A stretch of DNA of 64,000 nt from Achromobacter agilis (GCF_900496965.1 NZ_UFQB01000009.1:124001-188000), one strand, 5' to 3'; counted from the first letter of the stretch, positions 16,047 to 24,542 are shown. The notes: generated by a model not told the origin, from the letters alone. Program-made: numbers and translations.

Positions 16047-17015
16047 ATGACACGCCTCTGCACCGCTATCACCGCATTGCTGCTGTCGGCGGGATTGACG
16101 CCGGCCTACGCGGCAGACGCCTACCCCGCCAAACCGATCACGATCATCTATCCCTACGCGCCGGGATCGGCGTCCGACACGATGACCCGCCTGCTGGCAG
16201 AAGCCATGTCCAAGCGCCTGGGGCAGCCGGTGATCGTCGACGGTAAACCCGGCGCGGGCGGCTCGATCGCCACCGAGCACGTCGTGCGCGCCGCACCCGA
16301 CGGCTATACGCTGCTGCTCAGCGCAAGCGGCACCATCGCCGTCAATCCGCACATCTACAAGCTGCGCTACAACCCCGTCGAAGACCTGGCGCAGATCTCG
16401 ATCGCCGTGGAAGTCCCGTTCGTCTTCGTCGTGGGCAAGAATTTTCCGGCGCAGGACTACGCGGCGTTCAAGGCGCTTAGCGCCACGAAGCCCGGCGGCC
16501 TGACGTCGGCAAACGCCGGGCTCGGCACTCAGGCGCACCTGACGCAGGCGGCCTTCGCCAAGTTGGCGGGGGTGAACCTGAGCATCCTGGGCTACAAGGG
16601 GGCCGCGCCCGCCGTCAACGACATCCTGGGCGGACACGTGGATTCCATGATGGACAACGCCGCCTCGCAAATCCCGTACGTCACGTCGGGCAAGACGACT
16701 GCGCTGTTCGTCACCAGCGATTATCGGTTCGACGGTTATCCCAAGGTGCCCACCGCCAAGGAGCTGGGCATCACGGGGCTGGTTCCGACCGGGTGGTTTG
16801 GTCTGGCCGCGCCCAAGGACACGCCGCCTGCGGTCATCGAAAAAATACAGACTGTCCTCGTCGCCAGCCTCAAGGAGACCGAGATGCAGCGCAAGCTCAA
16901 GGAACTGGGCTGGGTGATCGTTGGCAATACCTCCCAACAGGCACTTGAGCGGGCACGAACGGACTATGCCCTGCTGGGGCAAGTGGCCCGCGATATCGAT
17001 CTGAAGCCCAACTGA
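16047..17015 (+). CDS. Bug family periplasmic solute-binding protein
   Basis: A 322-aa protein with signal peptide 1-22 (AYA|ADAYPAKPI). Motifs: YPAKPITIIYPYAPGSASDTMTR, GKPGAGGSIATEHV, RAAPDGYTLLLS, ILGYKGAAPAVNDILGGH and YPKVPTAKELGI. The usual VENR is VDGK here. It is the second receptor of the LysR-flanked cluster and follows the GAF gene after 12 bp. Two receptors for one regulator suggest related substrates or different affinities. Confidence 0.92.
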   Translation: MTRLCTAITALLLSAGLTPAYAADAYPAKPITIIYPYAPGSASDTMTRLLAEAMSKRLGQPVIVDGKPGAGGSIATEHVVRAAPDGYTLLLSASGTIAVNPHIYKLRYNPVEDLAQISIAVEVPFVFVVGKNFPAQDYAAFKALSATKPGGLTSANAGLGTQAHLTQAAFAKLAGVNLSILGYKGAAPAVNDILGGHVDSMMDNAASQIPYVTSGKTTALFVTSDYRFDGYPKVPTAKELGITGLVPTGWFGLAAPKDTPPAVIEKIQTVLVASLKETEMQRKLKELGWVIVGNTSQQALERARTDYALLGQVARDIDLKPN

Positions 17016-17149
17016 CCGGTCTGCGGGAAGCGCTCGTCCTGATGCCTTCATAGGGCTACGCGGGCGCCAGATCGACCGCGCTTGTTGCTACGCCTCGACA
17101 ATCTCAGCAAACGCTAATCGGGCGCGTGATTTACACCACAAATGAGTGC

Positions 17150-18520
17150 CTACTGCGGCCGCCCCGCCTCGATCCATTCCTGCACTTGGTCCATCGCCAA
17201 TCGATACCGCGCGCAGTTGTACAGATCCAGCACCCGCAACTCCTCCGCCAACATCGGACGAAACACGCGCGCATCGTCTTCAGACAAGGCCAGCGCCGCC
17301 AGCGCAGCATCGGCGGTCTGCCGCGCACGCACTACCCGGCCGATCGCCTCGTTCAGCTTTTCGCGGAACCGCAGCCGCACGGGATCCGGCACGCCCGCCG
17401 CGTCGAGTTGAATGGCGTATTTCCGGATCGAGCGCCGATAGACCCAGATGAACAGGTCCGCCGCCAGCGCCACGTCGCAGCGTTCGTAGACGCCCATCAT
17501 GGCGTAGGCATAATCCTGCGCGTCCACGTCCAGGAAGGACAGCGGCGCGCAGTTGTAGAGCATCAGCGGGATATTGGCCGACAGGCGGCTGGTGCGTTTG
17601 TTGCCGTCTTCGAAAGGCTGCAGGTAGGCAAGGTTCACCCAGAGAAAGAACGCCGCTTCCACGGGGTTCTTGATCAGCCGCGCCTTCTCCACGATGCGGT
17701 CGAACATTTCCTGCAGCAGCAGGGGTGCCTGGACGGGCAAGTAGGTTGTATCGCGAATGTTGACCACGGTCTGGCGGATGCGGCCCAGGCTTTCGGCGTC
17801 GGCCAACAGGTTCTGCATCAGGATCGCGTGCAGGTTGCCGACGACCGCGGACGCCAGGCCGTATACGGGCACCGCGTCGACCATGAACTCGATGGCTGCC
17901 TTGTGGTTGAGCAGCATCACCGCGTCCAGATCATTGCCCGCCGTGCCGCGCTGGAAGAGTTCTTGCGTGGCCAGCAGCGAATACCGGTTGCCTTCCAGCC
18001 GCGAAGACGACCAGGACAGATCGAGCAGCAGCGGCTCCAGCACGCGGCGCGCGTAGGTGCCGGCAGGTTGCTGGCCTTGCATGCGGCCCTCGTCGGCCAG
18101 GCGCTGGGCCAAGGCGGGAGGCAAAAGAGCGCTTTGGTTCGGGACGTATTCATCCACGAAGCTGCGCTGGTAGCCGACCGGCGCGCGTGACGCCAGCGGC
18201 AGCCGGAGGTGGGCCAGCAGCGCTTGCCCGGGTTCGGACCAGATCATTCCGCTGGCGTCTGGCGCGGGCTCAGCCAGACGCGTGGCGATGCCGGTTGTTG
18301 GGAGCGCCCCGGCGGACGTTGGGTCCGCGATCCGGTAGCGTGTAGCCCGGCCGCGCCCAACGCGTTGCACCATGCCGGTTTTGAGCAGGACGTCCAGTTG
18401 GCGCTTCACCGTGGACCAGCTTGTGTCGATTCCGTTGGCCAGTTCGCTGGAACTGAGCCACGGACGCGCTTCCCGCTGTCGGGCGCGGAGCATCTGGAGG
18501 ATGTCTTCGGGGACGGTCAT
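17150..18520 (-). CDS. Fic family protein with N-terminal winged helix; catalytic His replaced by Gln
   Basis: A 456-aa protein. The N-terminal winged helix is at 20-65 (LSSSELANGIDTSWSTVKRQLDVLL); the Fic N-domain has the inhibitory motif S172-x3-E176-G177; the Fic core is 220-340. The motif reads LQPFEDGNKR (Gln301 at 17618-17620) where active AMP-transferases have HPF, so the deprotonating His is missing. The rest of the loop is intact. Family members with this layout are thought to act as regulators or nucleotide-binding proteins; AMPylation activity is doubtful here. Four copies of an 8-bp half-palindrome lie just upstream, consistent with autoregulation through the winged helix. Confidence 0.9.
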   Translation of the reverse strand: MTVPEDILQMLRARQREARPWLSSSELANGIDTSWSTVKRQLDVLLKTGMVQRVGRGRATRYRIADPTSAGALPTTGIATRLAEPAPDASGMIWSEPGQALLAHLRLPLASRAPVGYQRSFVDEYVPNQSALLPPALAQRLADEGRMQGQQPAGTYARRVLEPLLLDLSWSSSRLEGNRYSLLATQELFQRGTAGNDLDAVMLLNHKAAIEFMVDAVPVYGLASAVVGNLHAILMQNLLADAESLGRIRQTVVNIRDTTYLPVQAPLLLQEMFDRIVEKARLIKNPVEAAFFLWVNLAYLQPFEDGNKRTSRLSANIPLMLYNCAPLSFLDVDAQDYAYAMMGVYERCDVALAADLFIWVYRRSIRKYAIQLDAAGVPDPVRLRFREKLNEAIGRVVRARQTADAALAALALSEDDARVFRPMLAEELRVLDLYNCARYRLAMDQVQEWIEAGRPQ

Positions 18521-18540
18521 GATGTGCCTAGTCAGGTCGA

Positions 18541-18625
18541 ATCAGCTCAATTTAACAGCAATCAGCTCATGAAATAAGCTGTATTTGGGCTTTAATGAGC
18601 TGAAATGGTCTGATTTTGAGCTGAT
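18541..18625. promoter_or_regulatory. Iterated operator upstream of the fic gene
   Basis: TCAGCTCA occurs at 18542-18549 and 18562-18569, and its reverse complement TGAGCTGA at 18596-18603 and 18617-18624. The spacings of 20 and 21 bp are about two helical turns, so all sites face one side of the helix. The stretch is AT-rich and directly upstream of the fic start, so it probably holds the promoter as well. Confidence 0.6.
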
Positions 18626-18680
18626 TTCGAGCCCGGCGGCTCGGCGAAATCAGGACCCTGGCCTTCCCCTGCCACGCACT

Positions 18681-18806
18681 CTAAAACGTGTACTTCGCCG
18701 TTAACAAAAACGACCGCGGCGCGCCGAAGTGGTTGTTGTCCTGCGTGCTGCCTATCGCCTGGTAGTAATACTTGTCGAACAGGTTGTACACGTTCAGCTA
18801 CCAGTA
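18681..18806 (-). pseudogene. C-terminal scrap of a TonB-dependent receptor
   Basis: Minus-strand reading gives LNVYNLFDKYYYQAIG ... NNHFGAPRSFLLTAKYTF followed by TAG at 18681-18683. This is the last beta-strand region of a siderophore receptor, ending in the C-terminal Phe required for outer-membrane assembly. An in-frame TAG at 18798-18800 precedes it, and homology ends there. It does not match the two intact receptors in the window exactly, so it is left from a third one removed by rearrangement. Confidence 0.8.
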
Positions 18807-18842
18807 CATCAGGGACGAAGCTCGGGTCAGAGGAGAAGTGAA

Positions 18843-19295
18843 TTGAGGCTGAAGTCACTGCAGGTCGAGCCCTTGGGCGACGGAGGCTGGGAGAGCACGC
18901 TGTTGGAGTTTGGGCACCGAACCACGATGCTCTTCGCAGCGAATGGCAGCGGGAAATCGCCTATCGTGCGTATGCTTGCATCCGCGTTGGGGTTTCCCAA
19001 CAACTTCAGGGCGGAAATCCTTGAGAAGTGCAACGCCGTCGTCTTACATGCCGAAGCGGACGGCAAGCCGCTCACGATCCGGCGTGCCCTTGAGTCGAGG
19101 GATGGACCCTTCTATGCCACGATTGACTTCGATGGCGAGAAAACTGAGCATCATTCCGAGGGGTCCTTCTCGACCGCGTTCTTTCAACTTCTTGGTCTGA
19201 AGCCGCTACGGCTGGTGTCAAACAAGGGGGAGGAAACGAAGCCCTATATAGCGACCCTGCTGCCACTCTTCTACTTGATCCAGGGCCACGGGTAG
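18843..19295 (+). pseudogene. Truncated SMC/Rad50-like AAA ATPase
   Basis: An open frame of 150 codons from TTG 18843 (GGAGAAG upstream) starts MRLKSLQVEPLGDG. It contains a Walker A loop, LFAANGSGKSPIVRML (first Gly is Ala), then a beta-rich segment, and reaches the Q-loop region (ATLLPLFYLIQGHG). It ends abruptly where the IS4-family remnant begins at 19293. A complete protein would need coiled-coil and Walker B/signature parts, which are absent. Such ATPases are common in antiphage and DNA-repair modules, but the truncation prevents assignment. Confidence 0.7.
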
Positions 19296-19428
19296 GTGTC
19301 ATGATCTATGCCGAGGGGTTCTGGCTTTGACCGAAACGTCAATGCTTGGGCTCTTGCAAGCACCCCACGACACCGCAGAATCCATGGGAGGATGCCGATG
19401 AATTTGTGGGGAAACCTCAGAGTCTGAC
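19293..19428 (+). mobile_element. 3' remnant of the IS4-family element
   Basis: 19293-19420 matches 22462-22590 of the complete IS almost base for base (one deletion and a few changes), covering the transposase C-terminal coding region and the right terminus. It is followed by AGTCTGACACCAT, the inverse of the bases flanking the left terminus of the complete copy. The left break coincides with the truncation of the ATPase gene and the right side abuts the truncated aminotransferase. Confidence 0.85.
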
Positions 19429-19439
19429 ACCATTTTCTT

Positions 19440-19831
19440 GCTCGCATGGGGACCAGGGCGGCACGTATAACGGCAACCCGCTGATGGCGGCTGTCGGCGT
19501 GGCGGTGTTCGATGCCCTGGCCGCGCCGGGCTTCATGGAGTCGGCCAATGCCCGTGCCAAGCAACTGTCCGAAGGCCTGCTGGCGCTGTCGGCCAAGTAC
19601 GGCATGAAGGGCGAGCGCGGGATGGGATTGCTGCGTGCGCTGGTGATGGATCGGGATGATGGTCCGGCGATTGTCGAGGCTGCACGGAATCTGACGCCGA
19701 ATGGTTTGCTGCTGAATGCGCCGCGGGGGAATTTGCTGTGGTTTATGCCGGCGTCGAATGTGACGGCGGAAGAAATCGATACGATGCTGGGGCAGTTGGA
19801 TGGGTTGATTGAGAGCGTGCGTAAGGCTTGA
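19440..19831 (+). pseudogene. Truncated duplicate of argD (C-terminal third)
   Basis: The 129 codons from SHGDQGGTYNGNPL to the stop align with the C-terminus of the intact aminotransferase at 10851-12044 with about 15 differences by my count (near 88% identity). The N-terminal two thirds, including the PLP lysine, are missing and replaced by the IS remnant, so it cannot be active. The divergence shows it is a paralogue or a horizontally acquired homologue, not a very recent copy. Confidence 0.88.
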
Positions 19832-19856
19832 CCTGCTTCACTTGGTAATAATCTGC

Positions 19857-19885
19857 AAGGGCCGCTTTATCAGCGGCCCTTTTTT
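19857..19885 (+). terminator. Intrinsic terminator after the argD remnant
   Basis: 10-bp stem AAGGGCCGCT / AGCGGCCCTT (19857-19866 with 19872-19881) followed by a T-run. It is presumably the original terminator of the truncated aminotransferase gene. The rest of 19832-20069 is AT-rich and holds the presumed promoter of the next gene. Confidence 0.85.
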
Positions 19886-20069
19886 GGAAATTCCTTTTCG
19901 GAAATTCCATCGCCCAAGTCAGTGTTGAATGATCGAATAAGATCGCGCGCTCTAGGGAGAAATTGGGCTGAACGGAGAAAATTCGACCTCTGGGAGTGTT
20001 GATCTTTAGACAATTAGTATTATATTGTGCCTCAAATAGGTCATATAAAAATTCTGCGGAGCGTCAGTT

Positions 20070-20993
20070 TTGTCGAATGTCTACAAATATGCAGGTCCCG
20101 ATACGCTGGATCTGATTGTGAAAGATGATGGTATTGCGACGCTGAAATGTTCGTATCCGAAGGGTTTTAACGATCCATTTGAGCTTTTTCTCACCATTGA
20201 CTATCAAACCGAGCCAGGGCTTCTAGCATATTACGAAGAAATTATCGGGGAAATTCCACAATTACCAACGACATGTTTTTCGCGTTCGCCTGCTGTCGCT
20301 CCTATGTGGGCGCATTATGCGAATAATCTTCAAGGATTTGCTATTCAGTTCGATGAGCCCTCGTTGCAGGAAGGTTTCCCAGATAGCGGATTCGGTGACG
20401 TGTCGTATTTAGATGGCCCATCAAAAGGTCTGTCAGATCTTTTGGAGAAGGCTTATGTATTACAAAAACCTAGATATATCGCGTGGTTGCAACAAGGTGC
20501 CTTCCAAGCGGCCTACTATACAAAGGCTGATTACTGGAGCTATGAGAGTGAGCGCCGCATGATCGTCGGTGAAAATGAGGTTCGATCAATTGGTAGCGTG
20601 ATGTTGATGGACACGCCTAGGGGCAGTGTTACGGCCCTCATAGCAGGTCCTCGCGCAAGTGGAGAGTTGTGCCGAAAACTACAGAAAAAGGCGGATTTAT
20701 TTGAGTGTGAATATTTTCAAATGAAAATAGGGCGCAGCTCCATAAATCCTTTTTTTCTAGATGCGAGTGGTATCGCCTATCAATTTGACGGGAAAGGTTT
20801 AGTACCTAGTCGTGATTTGTGCGATGCTTGCCAAGAGCCCGTGCGAGTAGGGGCAGCAACGTGTTCATGGTGCCTGATAAATAGCTCGCACCGGGATGAG
20901 GCGGCAGGCCGAAATACATTCAGGATGATGGCGCATTACGGAATTTTGGACGATTATCTGAAACGTATTCGACGGATGCATTCAAATAAATAA
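20070..20993 (+). CDS. DUF2971 domain protein with C-terminal zinc ribbon
   Basis: 307 aa from a TTG start (20070). The N-terminal part has the DUF2971 pattern: VYKYAGPDTLDLIV, FNDPFELF near 34, CFSRSP, MWAHYANNLQGFAIQFD near 80-95 and YWSYESERRMI near 160. A zinc ribbon CDAC ... CSWC lies near residues 252-272. The gene is clearly lower in GC than its neighbours and lies between two IS4-family termini, so it is probably acquired. DUF2971 proteins have no established function and are often seen in accessory regions; a defence role is possible but unproven. Confidence 0.82.
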   Translation: MSNVYKYAGPDTLDLIVKDDGIATLKCSYPKGFNDPFELFLTIDYQTEPGLLAYYEEIIGEIPQLPTTCFSRSPAVAPMWAHYANNLQGFAIQFDEPSLQEGFPDSGFGDVSYLDGPSKGLSDLLEKAYVLQKPRYIAWLQQGAFQAAYYTKADYWSYESERRMIVGENEVRSIGSVMLMDTPRGSVTALIAGPRASGELCRKLQKKADLFECEYFQMKIGRSSINPFFLDASGIAYQFDGKGLVPSRDLCDACQEPVRVGAATCSWCLINSSHRDEAAGRNTFRMMAHYGILDDYLKRIRRMHSNK

Positions 20994-21203
20994 GCAGTTT
21001 GGCTTAGCTCTGCATTGCTTCTGTATGAGCGGTGGTGGTGGCTTAAATGCTTCGGCGAACCGCTGACTCTGGAGCGTTCGACAATTAACATTCCTCTAAA
21101 AAAGGTCGTCGAATTTCAGTCGCCAAATTGCAGGCGATATGTGTAAACTCATTGAGCTGTGAGCTGAAAGTTCTCTATGCACGGAGGCTGTGTGTACGAA
21201 AAT

Positions 21204-22590
21204 ATGGTGTCAGACTCTGAGGTTTCCCCACGGATTTCCAGGGAAACGCATTCTGAATCAATGGCTTGTTGCGCAGAGCGGGGGCAAGCTTTTAGCGTGT
21301 GGTGATCAGGGCATGCATGGCACCAGTCTTATACCCTTCATAAGGCGACCAAACCGTTTGAAGGAAGACAGGCCATGCACGCAGTCGGAGTATTGCAGAA
21401 ACTGCTCCAGGATTCGATCCCCAGCCTACATTTGAACCGGCTCAAAGCCTTGATATGCACGGTGCGAAGTGCGATGACGACACGGCGGCTGACACTCAGT
21501 GGACTGGCGCGCGGCTTGCCCGCCGGTCAGGCAATCAGGCATCGCATCAAACGCGTGGACCGGCTGCTGGGCAACCGTCATCTGCATAACGAACGGCCCA
21601 TGTTCTATCAACTCCTGTGCCGGCAGTTTATGGCGGGAGCCAAGTGCCCCGTTATCTTGGTGGATTGGTCCGATTTGAAGGCGGATCGGAGTTGGTTGGT
21701 ATTGCGCGCGGCCCTCTGGATACGCGGCGCTGCCGTGCCCATTTACGAGAGCGTTCATCCCCTGCGCGATCAGAACTCACCGGGCATCGAGCAGACGTTT
21801 CTGAGCAAACTCAAGTCCTTGCTGCCCGAGGGTCTGCGGCCAATTGTCGTGACTGATGCGGGGTTCCGCGGTCCGTGGTTTACCTATCTGAATCAACTAG
21901 GCTGGTACTGGGTAGGACGCATCCGTGGCCGCACATTTCTTCGGTCAGGCGATGAGCGGCGGCGGCGCTGCACGACGGATTATGCGTACGCGAACTCGCG
22001 TCCCAAGGATCTGGGCGAACAGCAAATGGTACGTTCCGGCCCGGTGCAAACGCGGCTCGTGCTGTATCGAAAGCCAGCTCAACAGCGCCAGGCTCTGACT
22101 CAGTTCAAGCAACGCAAACGCAGCAGCCACAGCGAGGTCTGCGCGAGGCGAGAAAGCGAACCTTGGTTGCTGTGTGCCTCGCCGGGGTTGGTCGACACGA
22201 ATGCGCGCGATATCGTCGAGGTCTACCGCAAGCGCATGAGCATTGAATGCACCTTCCGAAGTTTGAAATCCCATCAGTTCGGGTTCTCCTTCGAAGACAG
22301 TCAAAGCGCAGGCGCTGCGCGCCTGCAGATCCTGTTGTTGATCCACGCGTTGGCCACGTTCCTGTTGTGGCTGGTCGGCAAATTGGCTGAGAGCAGGAAA
22401 CTGAGGCCGGCCTATGAATCCAACAACCGCAAAGGCCGGCCGACCATCTCGTTGCTTACGCTAGGTGTCATGATCTATGCCGAGAGAGTTCTGGCTTTGA
22501 CCGAAACGTCAATGCTTGGGCTCTTGCAAGCACCCCACGACACCGCCGAATCCATGGGAGGATGCCGATGAATTTGTGGGGAAACCTCAG
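21204..22590 (+). mobile_element. IS4-family insertion sequence
   Basis: A complete element with one transposase. The left terminus reads GGTGTCAGACTCTGAGGTTTCCCCAC (21206-21231). The right terminus is the inverse of CTGAGGTTTCCCCAC, ending at 22590. No target-site duplication is evident: the flanks beyond CTGAGG differ, and the outer bases of the right end diverge from those of the left end and of the 19.4-kb remnant. The region 20994-21203 to its left is AT-rich with no gene seen. Confidence 0.85.
21375..22571 (+). CDS. IS4 family transposase
   Basis: 398 aa, a DDE transposase. The first Asp is in ILVDWSDLKADRSW near 95, the second Asp in IVVTDAGFRGPW near 160, and the Glu in the exact IS4 signature Y-x2-R-x3-E-x6-K (YRKRMSIECTFRSLK near 290). 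A C-terminal hydrophobic segment (LLIHALATFLLWLVG) follows. The frame is uninterrupted and all catalytic residues are present, so it may be active. Start ATG 21375 is preceded by GGAAG. Confidence 0.93.
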   Translation: MHAVGVLQKLLQDSIPSLHLNRLKALICTVRSAMTTRRLTLSGLARGLPAGQAIRHRIKRVDRLLGNRHLHNERPMFYQLLCRQFMAGAKCPVILVDWSDLKADRSWLVLRAALWIRGAAVPIYESVHPLRDQNSPGIEQTFLSKLKSLLPEGLRPIVVTDAGFRGPWFTYLNQLGWYWVGRIRGRTFLRSGDERRRRCTTDYAYANSRPKDLGEQQMVRSGPVQTRLVLYRKPAQQRQALTQFKQRKRSSHSEVCARRESEPWLLCASPGLVDTNARDIVEVYRKRMSIECTFRSLKSHQFGFSFEDSQSAGAARLQILLLIHALATFLLWLVGKLAESRKLRPAYESNNRKGRPTISLLTLGVMIYAERVLALTETSMLGLLQAPHDTAESMGGCR

Positions 22591-22715
22591 TCGCTGACTG
22601 TATTGACTGATCTCTATGAGTCAAAAACAGTCAAACAGGAAAGGCCGCTTGCGACCCTGAACGGTCGTTCTTTTTTCTCCTAATGGACACTCCGATTTGG
22701 ATTCGGCAGATCTTA

Positions 22716-23339
22716 CTAAGCACGCAGTAGTTGCAGAACCCGGTCGGATAAGTCCCGGCGCTCGATCCATCGCTGGCTCAGAGCGGCCGAAATGTCTATC
22801 GCAAGCCACTGCATCGAACCACGCTGCGAAATCCCGGTTGGCATGACATGGGCGCGCAATGGGTCTTTTTTGTCATAGCGGTAATCAACATCGCCTTCCC
22901 TCGCAGGAGTGCGAGACATGGGTACCGATGCCATTAGACTTCGGTCTTGCGCTATCTCGTGTTTCTCCATCGGTACACGCAAGAGTCGGAAATCATGTGC
23001 CAATGCCTCAAAAAAATCGCTATCGGCAATTAGCTTTCGCTCCCGGGCCAACCGGACTATTTCATAGACCTGCCCAATCCACATCTCGGAGAGCGACGCC
23101 AAGGGTTCTGCTACCCACGGGTGTATTTCTTCGCGTAAGGCAACGCTTGTGTACTCATCCTCCATGCACCTAAGTACAGCATCGAGTCTGCCTGTTCGCT
23201 GAATGGACACACTGAGCAAAGAGCCGGGCAACGCTCCCCCTAGCCTGTGCGACCCCGTAACCCACGACTGAGTAACAGTCTCTTGCTGCTTTGCTGCAAG
23301 TTGATAACCGGAAAGAATGAGCTCAGATACAGACAACAC
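22716..23339 (-). CDS. Hypothetical protein, 207 aa
   Basis: Not recognised. The start is a GTG at 23339 (AAGGTGG upstream), with a TTG one codon later. It is a mixed helical, soluble protein with no signal peptide or obvious motif. The middle (VALREEIHPWVAEPLASLSEMWIGQVYEIVRL) looks like a helical bundle, and the C-terminal part is charged. Base composition is somewhat below the host average. It lies between the IS and the next unknown gene, within the accessory patch, and may be a cargo gene. Confidence 0.6.
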   Translation of the reverse strand: MLSVSELILSGYQLAAKQQETVTQSWVTGSHRLGGALPGSLLSVSIQRTGRLDAVLRCMEDEYTSVALREEIHPWVAEPLASLSEMWIGQVYEIVRLARERKLIADSDFFEALAHDFRLLRVPMEKHEIAQDRSLMASVPMSRTPAREGDVDYRYDKKDPLRAHVMPTGISQRGSMQWLAIDISAALSQRWIERRDLSDRVLQLLRA

Positions 23340-23572
23340 AAGCCACCTTTAGATTGTGGGAGGACGATCTTAACGGGATATCGAGCGTCTCTTACTGGCC
23401 GAAAGCAGACATCTAGTCTGTGTATAAGTAGCATTCTTGGATGGCAAACTTGTCATTCACGCCACGGTTAGCCTCAGATTTCCCCCCGTATACTCCCTCA
23501 CTACCGCCACAACGGTAGCCCGGTTTGGAAGCCGGTAAATCGTCGGATTTCCCACATCGTCGGAGGAAGTCC

Positions 23573-23905
23573 ATGCCATCCCACCCCCTCACCCAAAACC
23601 CCTGGTCCGTCGACTCCGACCCCGAGCACGGCCTGGTCCCCCTTTCCCCTCTCTACCAAATCGACCGAGCCCGCTATGCCATCGCGGCCATGGCCCGCAT
23701 GGTAGGCAACAGCGCGTCCGAGCCTGACGCAACCGGCGGGCAGCCGCTAGACGCGTGGACAGTGGCGGCGTTGATGGGCGGGGTGGAAGGCTTGTGCGAT
23801 CACCTGGGGACCTTGGCGGACGCCATGCTGGAGCAGGCGCGGGCTTGCCGCGTGGATGCGGACCCTTGGGGCGTGTTGCACGACGCGCCAGCGTCGTTGC
23901 AGTAG
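23573..23905 (+). CDS. Hypothetical protein, 110 aa
   Basis: Not recognised. The ATG at 23573 has GGAGGA 7 bp upstream. The first 30 residues are polar (MPSHPLTQNPWSVDSDPEHG); then comes a helical part (IDRARYAIAAMARMVG ... AALMGGVEGLCDHLGTLADAMLEQARAC). Similar small helical proteins occur near phage-like or accessory genes. It lies 115 bp before the FecI gene on the same strand, but the intervening Fur-like site suggests separate control. Confidence 0.65.
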   Translation: MPSHPLTQNPWSVDSDPEHGLVPLSPLYQIDRARYAIAAMARMVGNSASEPDATGGQPLDAWTVAALMGGVEGLCDHLGTLADAMLEQARACRVDADPWGVLHDAPASLQ

Positions 23906-23987
23906 GCGCCTGCCCAAAGTAAACACCCGCCCGTGCCGGCGGGCATGGGGACGAACACCGGGCTTGGGCCGGTATTCGTCTGGATAT

Positions 23988-24006
23988 AATGGGAACAATT
24001 CCCATT
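23988..24006 (+). promoter_or_regulatory. Fur-box-like palindrome before fecI
   Basis: AATGGGAACAATTCCCATT is a perfect 8-3-8 palindrome of 19 bp resembling the Fur consensus. It ends 14 bp before the sigma factor start and overlaps a TATAAT-like hexamer (23985-23990), as expected for iron repression. Confidence 0.65.
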
Positions 24007-24020
24007 CCCAATATATCCCC

Positions 24021-24542
24021 ATGCCCGCCACCCCCAGCGCCAGTCGCGACGCCGGTATCGCGACGCTGTACCGCGACCATCATTCCTGGCTGCACGGCTG
24101 GTTGCGGCTGAAGCTGGGCGATGCGCATCGCGCGGCGGATCTGGCGCAGGACACGTTCGTGCGCCTGCTGTCGGCAAACTCCCCCTCTGACACCGCGCTG
24201 CGCGAGCCGCGGGCCTACCTGCGCACCATCGCGAACCGTTTGCTGGTGGACCATTGGCGGCGGTTGGAGATCGAGCGCAGTTATCTGGCGGTGTTGCAGA
24301 CGTATCCGCAGAGCCATTGGCCCTCGGAAGAGTCGCGGCTGTTGATTCTGGAGTCGTTGGAGCAGGTGGCGCAGATGCTGGGCCGGTTGAAGCCGGAGGT
24401 GCGCGAGGTGTTTCTGTTGGCGCAGATGGAGGGGCATACGTGCCCGCAGATTGCGCGGCAGGTGGGGAGGTCGGTGGCGACGGTGGAGCGTTATCTGGCG
24501 CAGGCGTTGCAGCACTGCTATCGGCTGGTCTATGGGGTTTGA
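24021..24542 (+). CDS. FecI-type ECF sigma factor
   Basis: 173 aa. Sigma region 2 is about 12-80 (LYRDHHSWLHGWLRLKLGDAHRAADLAQDTFVRLL); region 4 is about 110-165 (LLAQMEGHTCPQIARQVGRSVATVERYLAQALQHC). It directs RNA polymerase to the receptor gene downstream when the FecR partner relays siderophore binding. ATG 24021 is taken as start because it opens the family N-terminus and lies just after the Fur-like box. The stop overlaps the fecR start by 11 bp. Confidence 0.92.
   Translation: MPATPSASRDAGIATLYRDHHSWLHGWLRLKLGDAHRAADLAQDTFVRLLSANSPSDTALREPRAYLRTIANRLLVDHWRRLEIERSYLAVLQTYPQSHWPSEESRLLILESLEQVAQMLGRLKPEVREVFLLAQMEGHTCPQIARQVGRSVATVERYLAQALQHCYRLVYGV

Noticed and set aside
19346-19831. 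161-codon frame reading through the IS remnant into the argD fragment as an intact gene
   Set aside because: Its first 30 codons derive from IS DNA and the PLP site is missing, so it is treated as a pseudogene.
21190-22610. Target-site duplication around the IS4-family element
   Set aside because: The bases directly outside CTGAGG on the two sides differ, and the shared flank with the remnant is inverted, so it belongs to the terminal repeat rather than to a duplication.
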